Shown here piece by piece: positions 1 through 10,899 of a DNA stretch of 64,000 nt. A program made the translations under genes and the position numbers. The stretch is from Phanerodontia chrysosporium (Eukaryota > Basidiomycota > Agaricomycetes > Polyporales > Phanerochaetaceae): positions 682,001 to 746,000 of the forward strand of contig MJGA01000002.1 in the NCBI GenBank assembly GCA_001910725.1. The letters run 5' to 3'. The notes beneath the pieces were generated by a model. It was given only the letters and a program-made list of their open reading frames with translations, was not told the origin of the DNA and did not search any database. Positions within the stretch are counted from its first letter, which is position 1. Each line of letters opens with the position of its first letter.

Positions 1-739
1 ATTGTCTTCGGAGGTCGGATTGAGCATGCGAAGCTCCATCATGAGACGGCTGGCCAGAATCAGAGGCTGACCGTGAGCCTGTCAGTGCTTGTTCGGCTCT
101 CGAAGACGCTATGGCGCACCACCGCAGCACGGAGAGGAGCCAGGACCTCCTCCATTATTCCGTCAGACTGACGAGAGACGATCAGCCATGCGATACACAG
201 AGAAATCGTGTTTACGGACCCTGACCATGGCCATCTGCGCGATTAGAAGAGACATCAGGATGCTGCCCCGACGGGATCAGTGGGCCTCCTTGCAAAGGAG
301 CGAAGCACGCACACAAAGTGGATCGTTCCTGTCATGGTTCCATTGTCGTAAGCAGATAGGTAGATAGAAGGTGATGCCAACGCACCACCACGTAAAATCG
401 ATGCGGTGACCGAGACGGAAAGCTCGAACCTCCTCGCTTGCCACCATAGTCTAAACGTCTTCGCTAAAGTCAGGCTCAGTACAAGCATGTCCTGAACTAA
501 CAGCACAGCGCATGTCGCCTGTGCGGCTGCATGCATCCTTCAGCCAGCATCAGCTTGCTGAAGAAGAACTGTTGCACATACAACTGTACGGCAGTGAATC
601 AGCACCTCACCGTGAGACGTGAATTGCGACGACTTGTCACTTACATTATGTAGCTACGGAGAGACCCCGCGTTCATTTCTGGCGGAGTTCCGTAACAGCG
701 AAATTGCAGTGAATACGCATTTCGATAGTCACCAGCTTC
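1..739. other. no gene recognised at left edge
   Basis: The stretch has only short open frames on both strands with no recognisable domain, no splice pattern joining them and no long repeat. It probably contains the 3' side of the degraded DUF6533-like gene that follows on the minus strand. Confidence 0.4.
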
Positions 740-1345
740 AAGCTAGTATACTTTTGTGAACCGATCGCGGGGGAAGTCAGGGCGGCATACCAGGTCAGTA
801 ACCACCGGAGTCAACCCAAGTGCGAAGCTAGTCGCAAAGATAGACTTGTTCCCTCCCCATATAGCTGAGATCTTCAGTGATGTGTACACTGCCCGTGTTG
901 AAATCAGCCATCGCTTGTGCACACTGGCTACGCCCATATAGCATACCGTTGAGCAGGATATAACCTATCGATTCGACGACTCCACATATCCACCACGCCG
1001 CGGCGCAGCTACCATGTGTCATTAGCTTCCATGAAACGCTCGGGGATTCAATCTGACCTCTAGGTAAAGGGTTGACCAGGTAGATGAGAAGCTACATCAC
1101 TCATTCCACAGGTACTCACCTCAGGGGATGCTCGGACACCAAATAATATGTATCCAACTGCGCCTGCGAGAAGAATCCAGCGAGTAACGAGTAGAGCAAG
1201 TGACAGAGCAGTCGCTCGCCTCTTCCAGACCGTCTGCACTTCCTGTGAGAAAGTAATGCTGTACTCGTATATAGACAGAGCTATGACGCATTAATTCACC
1301 GACTATTGTTGATATAGGGAGCATGAATTTACGCACCTGCGGCTG
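740..1345 (-). pseudogene. DUF6533-like integral membrane protein, degraded
   Basis: Read on the minus strand, about 1305 to 1125 encodes a segment that looks like the start of the basidiomycete DUF6533 family: IALSIYEYSITF, then EVQTVWKRRATALSL, then a hydrophobic stretch ending in ASPE, followed by a GTGAGT donor near 1122. Further on, about 1020 to 955 gives CAAAWWICGVV and 880 to 760 gives SAIWGGNK followed by FATSFALGLTPVV, matching the order of membrane segments in that family. The frame is not continuous: a TAA codon lies just before the first segment (about 1291) and the last two segments are in different frames. These proteins are multi-pass membrane proteins of unknown function. I infer a relic, or a real gene damaged by sequencing errors; family assignment is from motif memory only. 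Confidence 0.4.
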
Positions 1346-1882
1346 CGAACATTAACATTGTGCTGCAAGATAGGCCAGTATGGTCAATATGTAGATGAGG
1401 GGGGATGGAAGTCGAGTCACTTCAGTTCTTCATACTGTTGAGCGGTAGGCAGGTCAAAGGACCTCATCTTGCAAGCTAAAAAATGGGAGTGCTGTCGAGT
1501 TCGTATTGCTTCATGAATGCCATTATCTTAAATACTGGCACTCAGCCTTGTTCAACACATACATGCGTACGGCGGGAGTCGTTGCCCGCTGGAAATGTCG
1601 CTATTCCTGTAAACATCTTCGCCGGCCGGCTCGTAACATCAGAGGTGCGATGCCGCAACAAGGCTGGAAACCTGGGGATGCAAACTGACTCGAATTACGG
1701 AGGGCATTTCGAGCACAGAGTTGGTGCGAATAGCAACGTCACCTCCTTCCAAAACGAGGGTAAGAGGGCGGGAACGTAAACAAGGCCAAATTGACAAGCG
1801 CGCTGGGCCCGACGTGCAATTAGCGCACGGTGTTGTCTCCAAACGAAACCGCTTCGTCCTCCACGCGTACACCCACACAGCC
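1346..1882. other. intergenic, upstream of BUB3
   Basis: No coding signal is seen. The region separates the minus-strand membrane-protein relic from BUB3 on the plus strand and presumably carries the BUB3 promoter; I see no clear TATA box. Confidence 0.4.
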
Positions 1883-3471
1883 ATGGCTGGTAAGCACATG
1901 CGTGATTGTTGAGCACGGCATACTTACACATGTCATGTTGCAGAGCAAATCGAGCTCACTACGCCCCCGTTCGACGGCATCTCCCAAGTCCGCTTTTCAC
2001 CTACAAGTCCTAACCATCTTCTGGTCGCGTCTTGGGATACTGTGAGTTCTTTTGTACATGCGGGCAGGCGCGAACTAGTTGTGTCAGGTCGCAACTTCTC
2101 CGAACTTCCTTCTCCATAGGCCTGTTCGGCTGTGCTTCTACTCCCTGGTACGGTGCCCTTCTAACCGGTTGGCGTCAGTGTTTCCGCCTGCGCCTGCTAT
2201 GAGGGCCTTCTGGCCGTTCTAGCACGGCTTCCCTCGACTGTCCTTGTGTCAATGTGCGTACCTGACCATGCCCTGAGCACCGCGCCTGTCCGCAGTCCCC
2301 ATCCTATACCCGTGTGCTGACTTGACCCCGCAGACAGTCCGACTCTACGATGTCGAAGCGAACGAGCAGAAGACAAAGTTTGACCACCGAGCAGCCATCT
2401 TGGCGTGTGCATTTGCCGACACCGAGCGTGCGTTCAGCGGAGGATTGGATACATCTGTTCGAGAGTGCGTCTTCAGTCCTCTTGCGTTCCGCGCATCATA
2501 TTGACTATTATTTAGGCTCGAATTCAATACGGAGAAGATCAACAACTTGGGACAGCACTCCGATACCATCTCAAGCATGAACTGGTCGAAAGACCTGAGT
2601 ACGTGTCCAGCACTCGTTTGACGGTGTATGCTGACCCTCTCGCAGACTCGCTCATCACCGGCTCATGGGATCGGACAGTACGCTTCTGGGACCCTAGAGC
2701 TGCAAACGCCCAACAGCTATCCACTTCCCTGCCAGAGCGTGTTTATCACATGGACCTTGTCAACCACACTCTCGTCGTCGCGATGGCTAGCCGCCTGTTC
2801 CACATTTATGACATCAGAACATGAACACACCAGCACAGTCTCGCGAGAGCAGCCTGAAGTTCATGACGAGGCATTGGCATGCATGGCAGACGGACAGGGT
2901 GCGTATTTCTGTGATCTCGATTTGGACTCAACTAACATCTCTTGCAGGCTACGCCACTGCGTCCGTGGAAGGACGTATCGCTGTCGAATACTTCGACCCA
3001 AGTCCCGAGGTACAGGAGAAGAAGTACGCATTCAAGTGCCACCGCCAGACTATCGACGATGTCGATCACGTATGGCCCGTCAACTCGCTCGCTTTCCACC
3101 CAATGTAAGTGGCCGTTGGACTCGCATATATGCGTATTCAGAGCTGAGTTTTCGGCAGATACAACACTTTTGCTTCCGCCGGCTCCGATGGCACCGTGTC
3201 GATCTGGGACCACAAGCTCAAGAAGCGTCTACGCCAGTACCCCAAGTACCATTCCGCGGTGCCTTCGGTTGCGTTCAACTGTGACGGTACGAAGCTCGCC
3301 GTTGGTGTCAGCTATACCTGGGATGAGGGCGAGGAGGGTGCTAAGACGGCGGAGAGGCCAAGTGTGTACATTCGTGCCACAGGCGATGAGGTCAAGGTGC
3401 GTGCCCTGTGATGTCCTTGCTCCATTCCTTACTGATCCCTTCTCCAGCCCAAAGGCTGGACGGGCAACTAA
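1883..3471 (+). CDS. BUB3: BUB3, spindle assembly checkpoint WD40 protein
   Basis: BUB3 is a WD40 propeller that recruits Bub1/BubR1-type kinases to phosphorylated kinetochores and forms part of the mitotic checkpoint. Eight exons are visible: 1883-1889, 1944-2041, 2334-2464, 2516-2598, 2646-2898, 2948-3104, 3159-3396 and 3448-3471. The product starts MAEQIELTTPPFDGIS, contains VASWDTTVRLYD, ITGSWDRTVRFWD, SVEGRIAVEYFD, KYAFKCHR and SAGSDGTVSIWDH, and ends WTGN, all typical of BUB3 rather than of the related export factor RAE1. Intron 2 (292 nt) is unusually long here. Exon 5 is shifted twice: one base is missing near 2818 (before the MNTPAQSRESSLK segment) and one near 2871 (before LACMADGQGYA). 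The exons total 991 nt; two added bases give 993 nt, exactly 330 residues, the usual family length. I therefore think the gene is functional and the sequence carries two deletions. Confidence 0.93.
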
Positions 3472-4163
3472 TTGTGTTACTTACTGTACTTGTCGACGAT
3501 AATACACAAGCGTATGTTGGGAATTTCTTCTCACCCCATCTTTCTCCGTGCTATACTTTTTCGGAGGTTTCTTGAAATCGTCTGGCCCCCGGGATCGATC
3601 GCGGTGGTGCAGCACGCCATCCCCGCCACCCGGGACGTCGTTCACCCGCTAAGCAGATCGTGCCGTGATTGGTTGAGGGCTGTAGGCTGTCGTAGGTCCG
3701 CCGGCGGCGCCGCCACAAAGAAGACCGGGTTTGAAAAATCTCGCGATGTCGCCATACCGTGGTGCCTGAAAATCCCGGGCTGACGGCGAGGGTAGCGTCC
3801 CGAAAGTGGATCTGGGCTTCATCGCCAGCCTCTGTGAGCATCTCTATATAGCCATATTTCATTGGATTCCTCTGAGAAAATTTGCAGCGAGAGGCCGCCT
3901 TTTCGCTTCAAGCGCCCCAGTCCGCGGGTTTTGCGATTGCGCCATCCTAATGCCCATTGCGAGTGCCCGACTAGAACGAAGCAAAGTTCTGCCTCTGAGC
4001 TCCGTTACATGCGCGATCGAGAGAAGCAGAAAATCCTGCATGAAAGTTTTGCCGCGCAGACCGTTCGATTATATGTCCGAGTCCTGGCCCGCGGACGCCT
4101 CTTGGCACCTTCCCCTCTCTCCCCCATCCCCCATCTGCTCTACCCCGTCGCGTCGACCAAAAA
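3472..4163 (+). promoter_or_regulatory. intergenic, upstream of permease 1
   Basis: No gene is seen. A TATA-like TCTATATAG occurs near 3841 and pyrimidine-rich sequence runs from about 4100 to the ATG at 4164, as expected for a 5' leader. The TATA-like site is about 320 nt upstream of the ATG, so its use is uncertain. Confidence 0.35.
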
Positions 4164-6480
4164 ATGTCGTTCGTAGCAAAAGTCTTTGGCAACTTTCAGG
4201 AGCAGTGAAAATCCACCGCCGACGCCGGCGGGCCCGCCGCCCGCGTACGCAGCCACGGAGCCTGAGAAGGAGGTCTCGCGCCCGCGTCCACCGTTGGCTC
4301 CGGCAAGTTCGAGGGCTCTGACGGCCTCGCTTCGGTCGAGAAAAACGACGTCGAAGTCGGCGAGCTCACGCTTGACGAAGGTGCGACGCGTCGATCTCCC
4401 ACCCACTGAATTTTTTCTGACGCGTCTCGCGCTTTAGACGCCGCCGGAGGCATGGGCCGCCACCTCGGCGTGTTCAGCTGCACTCTACTCATGTACGTCC
4501 CCTCCACTCTAGCGTTGGTGCTCGCCGTGCTGATCAGTGCCTGCAGTGTCGGGCGTGTCATCGGCACGGGCGTCTTCTCGACGCCGTCGTCCATCTTGGG
4601 CTCCGTCGGGTCTGTGGGCGCCTCGCTCTGCCTCTGGGTCCTCGGCTTCATCATCTCGTTCTTCGGCCTCTTCATCTGGCTCGAGCTCGGCACGATGTTC
4701 CGCGCAGCGGCGGCGAGAAGGTGTACCTTGAGGCTGCGTTCCCGCGCCCGAAGCACCTCACGACTGTCATGTTTGCTGCGCAGGTCATCCTGCTCGGCTT
4801 CAGTGCCTCGAACAGTATCGTGCGTGTCAATATCCATTGCGTGCCATGACCAAGTGGGCTGACCTGGCGTCTTTGGCTTTGTTTTCTTCCTGTTGATAGG
4901 TCTTCGCTGAGAAGTGAGTGTTTGACTTACTCCGTGTGGACTAGTTACTGAATCTTGTAGCATTCTCGTTGCTGCAGGACATGAAGCCGGTCGTTGGACT
5001 TCTCGTGGAATCGGTCTAGGAGGTAAGTCTACTCTTCCGCGTCGGTCGGGTTCCTTCTCACGTGTGCAATTTCTGCTTCATACAGTTATCGCCTTCGCTG
5101 CCTTCAGCCATGGTATCATCCCTCGCTTCGGAGTGATGGTCATGAATGTAAGTCATCAATCTCGTCTCTGTCCCGCCTGCGGCCCTGACACCCCTCGCAG
5201 GGTCTCAGTGTCTTCAAGATCGCCATTCTCCTCTTCGTCGCCGTCAGCGGTTGGGCCGTGCTCGCTGGACACACCAAGGTCGTGGACCCTCACATCAACT
5301 TCCGTAATGCCTTTGCCGGTAGCTCCCATAGCAGCAACGATGTACGTCAGCGTCAGTCCTTTCCACGACATTGCTGACACTCTTCGCAGTACGCTACTGC
5401 CCTCTTCAAGATCCTCTTCGCCTACATGGGCTGGACAAACCTCAACTACGTGCTGAACAACGTCAAGGACCCGATCCGCACGCTCAAGATTGCGGGCCCG
5501 CTCGGCCTCGGCATCTGCGCGCTGCTGTACCTCTTCGCGAACATCGCATACTTCGCCGCCGCGAGCAAGGAGGAGATCCTCAACAGCGGCGTCACCGTCG
5601 CCTCGCTCTTCTTCGGCAAGGTCTTTGGGCCGCAGGCGCAGAAGGCGCTCACTGTCTTCGTCGCGCTCAGTGCTCTCGGCAATGTGCTCTCGGTCACGTT
5701 CGCGTCGTGCCGCATCAACCAAGAGCTCGCAAAGGAGGGGCTTGCGCTACCCTTTGGCAACCGCTTCTGGGCGTCCAACTGGCCGACTAAGAAGACGCCC
5801 TTCCCCGGTCTTATTCTCCACCTCATCCCTTCTGTACGTATCACTCTCGCTCAGCGTCGAGAAGGTGGTCTCACCACCGGATTTACAGGCTGTTATTATG
5901 ATTGCCCCTCCTCCCAACGTCGCCTACCCCTTCATCCTGGATCTCGAGGGATATCCCGTTCAGATTATCAATACCATGGTCGTCTTCGTAAGTTTTTTCT
6001 TCTATTTTCCTGGTACGCCGTAGCTGATAATGGTGTCTAGGCGCTGTTCTGGCTGCGCTGGAAGAGGCCCGACCTCAAGCGTCCCTTCAAGGTCTTCCTG
6101 CCCTTCGCCTTTATCTTCTTGGTTGCCTGCGTATTCTGTACGTCCAATTTCAATGCTTTTCATAACCGCACTTGTTGACCATTGTCTACAGTGCTCGTCG
6201 CTCCCTTCATCCGCCCCTCTAACGGCGTCGGCGATACCCCGCCCATCCCCTACTACATGTATGCCGTCGCCGGCTGGGCTTTGATGGCTTTCGCTGTCTT
6301 CTACTGGGCCATGTGGAAGAAAATCCTTCCCTGGGTCTTCAGGTACAAGCTCGTCCCGGTCAAGGAAAAACTGTCGGACGGAACTGTGCTCACTGTGGTA
6401 TGTCATCTCGCGCTCGTGACGTCAAATGATCGCCGCTGACTGTGACTTTGCTGCAGTACGAACACCAAAAACTGGAATAA
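4164..6480 (+). CDS. MUP1-type methionine/amino-acid permease 1
   Basis: This is a member of the APC superfamily LAT/MUP1 group, plasma-membrane proton-coupled permeases for methionine and related amino acids, with about 12 membrane segments. After the first exon (4164-4380, soluble tail ending GELTLDE), exon 2 (4438-4492) gives GGMGRHLGVFSCTLL and exon 3 (from 4547) gives VGRVIGTGVFSTPSSIL, the substrate-binding GTGxF motif of TM1. Later exons give FSHGIIPRFGVMVMN, NYVLNNVKDPIRTLK and RVNQ-like FASCRINQELAKEG; the last exon ends EHQKLE. A C is missing near 4700 (LGTMF then PRSGGEKVYLEAA in the next frame), and the first exon is out of frame between about 4206 and 4290. The second permease, starting at 7351, shows the uninterrupted form of the same regions. 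Exact substrate is inferred. Confidence 0.85.
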
Positions 6481-7350
6481 CTGCTATATATTAGTGTACT
6501 ATGGTGTGATACCATAATCGTGTCTAGATCCAACATATAATTGCCCGCGCATGTATCCATAGTCGTTTGTGGACTAGTAGATTTCAACATCGAGGAGTTT
6601 GCGAATGTTTTGCTGGCTGTGTCTGAGCATGTGGTATATGACCCGAACTGTCAAGTAAAACTTCTTCTAAGGCGACGAGCTGACTAGTCATGGGCCTGAT
6701 GAGCAGATCGCGGCTCAAGCGACCCTGGCAGAGCACCGCATCATTGAGCGCTTTGTGCCCACATAGGAGATCGTTGTTCCTTACTGTCACTCTCTTACGA
6801 CGCCACTGGTGGTGCCCACACTGGCTCGCACCGGTTCTGTCACACGACTCTATACAATGTCGAAGGGTTCCTAGGACACCAAGGATTTAGTTCTATCTGC
6901 GTCATGATCAAGGGAGGAAGAGAGGCGCCATGCTGGTGCCACCCCGAGTACCGATAACGTGCGCGGACATCACATCACCCACACTTCTCTTCTCGATAGC
7001 GAACCATGAGATCTCGAGGCCCTGAATTCTTGTAAGCGACCTGAAAATCGTTCACTCTGAGACTCATCACCAACTCTCCAGGAGACCATGCTCACCGCAT
7101 CAGACGTGGTCGGCGGGCCAGGGCGCCGCTGTCCTGGACATCACGCACAGCAGAAGCTGCCAATGGTGCAATATGGCGATAGCACCGTACTGATGAAGTC
7201 TCCCTGCGCCAGAAGGGGGCCTTCTATCTGGATAAAAGTCACCGGACGCTCGTGTACATATAAGATTGCGACCATGCTTCTGCTGACAGGTGGGATTACC
7301 ACCTCCGCCCACCGTTCCTTCAGGCCCGCTGCAGTCATCTCATCGCAGCC
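6481..7350 (+). promoter_or_regulatory. intergenic between the two permeases
   Basis: No coding signal is recognised. A TATA-like CATATAAG at about 7256-7263 lies roughly 90 nt before the ATG of the second permease, a plausible core promoter. A pyrimidine-rich leader follows. Confidence 0.45.
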
Positions 7351-9834
7351 ATGCCGTCGTGGACCAAGTTCCTCCCGTCGCGCGAGCAGGACGCCGCCGC
7401 GGACGCCCAAAAGAGTCCGGATCCCAGTACCACTGGCTCCGAGAAAGGCTTCCACGATAAGGAGGTCGACATACCTGACGTCGTCATCCAGGAGGCGGAC
7501 AAAATCAGCCCTGGAGAACTGACTTTGGAAGAAGGTGCGGTCGTAGGTGTGGTTCGCCTGTAAGAGACAAGCTGACGGGTGTTGGTTCCTTGGCAGATGC
7601 TGCGGGTGGGATGGGTCGCCATTTGGGCGTGTTCAGCTGCACTCTTCTCATGTATGTCTATTAGCCAGATGTCACACAGCTCTGCGCTGATCCCAGTTTA
7701 GCGTTGGACGGATCATTGGCACGGGCATCTTCTCGACACCGTCGTCGATCCTCGGATCTGTTGGCTCCGTCGGCGCTTCTCTGATGCTCTGGGTGCTGGG
7801 CTTCGTCCTCTCATTCTGCGGCCTGTTCATATGGCTTGAGTACGGCACCATGTACCCACGCAGCGGAGGCGAGAAGGTCTATCTCGAAGCCGTCTACACG
7901 AAGCCGAAGTACCTCGCCACGGTTATCTTCGCGGCGAACGCCATCCTGCTGGGCTTCACCGCATCAGGGTGTATTGTAAGCAGTGCAAGCACCTCGGTAC
8001 CGCGCTCATCTAACGAGATTAACAGGTCTTCGCTAGCAAGTGCGTATCTCCGCTTGGACAGAGACCGACTATACCTGATACACTGCATCTAGCATCTTGG
8101 AAGCGGCAGGGAAGGAGGCCACGCGATGGGCGGAGAGAGGCATCGCCCTGGGCGGTGAGTAGACCTTCTCGAAGACGTCGACGAGGCTGAGCATGCGGTA
8201 GTTATTTTCTTCGTGACAATTCTCCACGGCCTGACGCCTCGCTTCGGTGTCTATCTCATGAATGTAAGTGCGATCCCCAAGAATATAGTATCAGACTCTT
8301 ACGCAATATCGCCGCCTGCAGGGCCTCAGCGTCTTCAAAATCGTAATCCTACTCTTCGTCGTCATCACAGGTGCGCTTACACTCATGTCTCGTCCGAAAA
8401 CTTCGCTGAAGCCGTTTGACAGGTTGGGTCGTTCTCGGCGGCCACACGCGGGTGAAAGACCCCTTCGTTAATTTCCGTGACGCCTTCGCGGGAAGCTCGC
8501 ACAGCTCGAACGACGTGCGTGCTTCGCACACGATGCCTCGTGCTTCTATATTGACGATCCACGACAGTACGCGACCGCCACGTTCAAGGTGCTGAACGCG
8601 TACGCGGGCTGGTCGAACGTCAACTATGTCCTGAACAACGTCAAGAACCCCGTGCGGACCCTCAAGATCGCAGGCCCGCTCGGTCTCGGAATTTGTGCGG
8701 TGTTGTATTTGCTCGCGAACGTAGCGTACTTTGCGTATGTCGCACCTCTTGAAGAGTGGGCGCATCGGCTGACCGTAGTTTTAGCGCTGCCTCGAAGGAG
8801 GAGATCACGAAGACGGGCGTGACGGTTGCGTCTCTGTTCTTCCACAACGTCTTCGGAGCACAAGCTCAGAAGGCGCTCACTGTCTTCGTCGCGCTGAGCG
8901 CGCTCGGAAATGTCATCACTGTCGTAAGCACGAGCTGTCTCGCAGTCAGAGGCCAGGACGCTGAAAATGACACGACAGACCTTCGCCGCATCGCGTGTCA
9001 ACCAGGAGCTCGCGAAGGAGGGCATCCCGCTGCCCTTCGGCAGCCGTTTCTGGGCGTCGAACTGGCCAACGGGCAAATCTCCACTCCCGGGGCTCATCGT
9101 TCATTTGATCCCTTCAGTGCGTATTTCCATGCCGAAAATTCAGGACGTAGTCTAATGACCGCATTGTGACAGGTGATCGTCATCCTAGCACCTCCGCCTA
9201 ACGTGAGCTCCAATAAGACGTATGTTTGACGTAACATACTCACCAAGTTTTTTTCAGATCGCCTACCCTTTTATTCTTGACGTAGAGGGTTATCCCGGCC
9301 AGATTATCAACTTCTTTATCGTCGTTGTATGTGCTGGCATCACGGATTGTTTCAGAACGCAAGGGCTGACCACAGTTCTACCTTTACGCAGGGTCTGTTC
9401 TACCTCAGGTGGAAAAAACCACACGTACACCGGCCATTCAAGGTCTGGTGGCCGCTGGCTGTATTCTTCCTTGCAGCGTCAGCATTCTGTGTGTATCCCA
9501 GGATCATTTCCCCTTGTGCTGGCACTCACCAAAATTTTCCTAGTGCTCGTCGCACCATTCCTGAAACCCGCGAACGGCGTCGGCGATACACCGCCGCTGC
9601 CGTACTACCTCTACTGCCTTGTCGGCATCGCCGTCATGTTCGCCGGTGTCTTGTACTGGGCGGGCTGGCGAATTCTCCTCCCGAAGGTGTTCGGGTATGA
9701 GCTCATCCCTCGCAAAGAGACGCTGGATGATGGAACGGTCATTACGCTGGTGAGTTCCCATTCCTCACATTAAGACGAAACGTGAACCGAAGTTGATGTC
9801 GCGCTTCTAGTTCTCGCGGAGGAAGGTCGAGTAG
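7351..9834 (+). CDS. MUP1-type methionine/amino-acid permease 2
   Basis: This is a tandem paralogue of the permease that ends at 6480, with the same predicted role as a plasma-membrane amino-acid permease of the LAT/MUP1 group. Exon 1 (from the ATG at 7351) encodes a hydrophilic tail ending GELTLEE; the next exons give GGMGRHLGVFSCTLL, VGRIIGTGIFSTPSSIL and GTMYPRSGGEKVYLEAVY. Later blocks are LHGLTPRFGVYLMN, NYVLNNVKNPVRTLK, ASRVNQELAKEGIPLPFG and PPPNIAYPFILDVEGYPGQI; the final exon (9811-9834) ends FSRRKVE. Most introns sit at the same codons as in the first copy. Extra introns are present here at about 8736-8783 (before AASKEE) and at about 8922-8972 (before TFAASRVNQ), where copy 1 runs straight through. 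No frame break is needed, so this copy is the reference for repairing the reading of copy 1. Confidence 0.9.
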
Positions 9835-10089
9835 TAGCATCGGATCTGAGTATCGGCCGACTACATTTAGGGTTGGGTGTATGCATGTATTATAATTTAT
9901 GAGATGTCATATTGTTTTGCGAACTAGAGCTACAGCGAAAGCGTCCTGAGAAAACACATCAAACAGAGAAGAGATATTTGAGGTACATTACTTGCGAGAG
10001 GGCAGAGAGGAATGCAGAAGAACGATAGCATGCGACAGCGTATAGCGAGAAAGCAAGGCACGAGGGGTGGAGATGGAGATATAACACGA

Positions 10090-10899
10090 TTATCTGTGAC
10101 AGTTGTTGAGCAATGATAATATCATCAACGCATAGGAGACGCACTTGGACTGTAGCCCTTTTTGCGAGACCTTGTCCACTGCACTGATCAATGAAGCCTT
10201 CCAGTCAGGACAGGGAACCTCGTCGTCCCAAGCATCCGGCCCGTAGCCCGCCCACGACACGAGCCGTATCTGATGTCCAGTGCTGACGCACTCGAGGAAG
10301 GTCATGATCGTGCCGATGCAGCCGACGCGGACATTCTCCTCATGGTACACTTCGCCCTGCTTGAGGGTCGGGCGGAGCGCGTCCTCGCCCATCTTGCGGA
10401 GGAGCGTCGCGACCGGGACGGATTTTGCGTCCTGGACGCGGTAGCGCGCCCACGGCTTCGAGTCGTGCGGCGGGTCCTCCATGCGCGCGATGCGCAGCAC
10501 GAAGACGTTGTGCTTCCACGCATCGACGTTCCCCTGCTGCACGCCGAAGCACCTGTAGCTCGCCTGGCAGATCACCGGCCGGAAGCGCTTCAAGAACTCG
10601 CCCATCTCCTGGTTCACTTCAAGGCTCGAGGGCGCGGACGCGTGCCCGAGATGTAGCTCTCCAGGCGTTCAAGCTCGTCCTGCAGAGCCATGGCCTCACG
10701 ATAGTCGCGATTGCTTTTGCACGCTCGCTTGTGAAATTCCCAATCTGCTTTCTGCATTGAATACTCTATTCAGCCAGAGATGAATAGGTCGATCACTGTT
10801 TGAGGGATATATGCTCACACAATACGAGGTGATTTTACATGACGAGCAGACCATGAGCCGTACGCCGTCTGCTTTCCGCTTCCAACCTAAGCTGCTCAT
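10090..10899 (-). CDS. MYND-type zinc finger protein 1
   Basis: The MYND finger binds two zinc ions and usually mediates protein-protein contacts. Exon 1 (10899-10819) encodes MSSLGWKRK...VCSSCKITSYC, and exon 2 starts at 10765 with SIQC, then QKADWEFHKRACK, which completes the second half of the finger. The first CxxC pair is not obvious upstream, so an earlier exon may be missing. Downstream is about 190 residues typical of mushroom MYND proteins (MGEFLKRFRPVI, WKHNVFVLRI, GHQIRLVSWAGYGPDAW), ending NNCHR. Two single-base losses are inferred, near 10754 (TGC-AG, which should read TGCCAG) and near 10636 (before APSSLEVNQEM). The family has no assigned function outside the finger. A related gene sits at 43029-43945. 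Confidence 0.7.
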
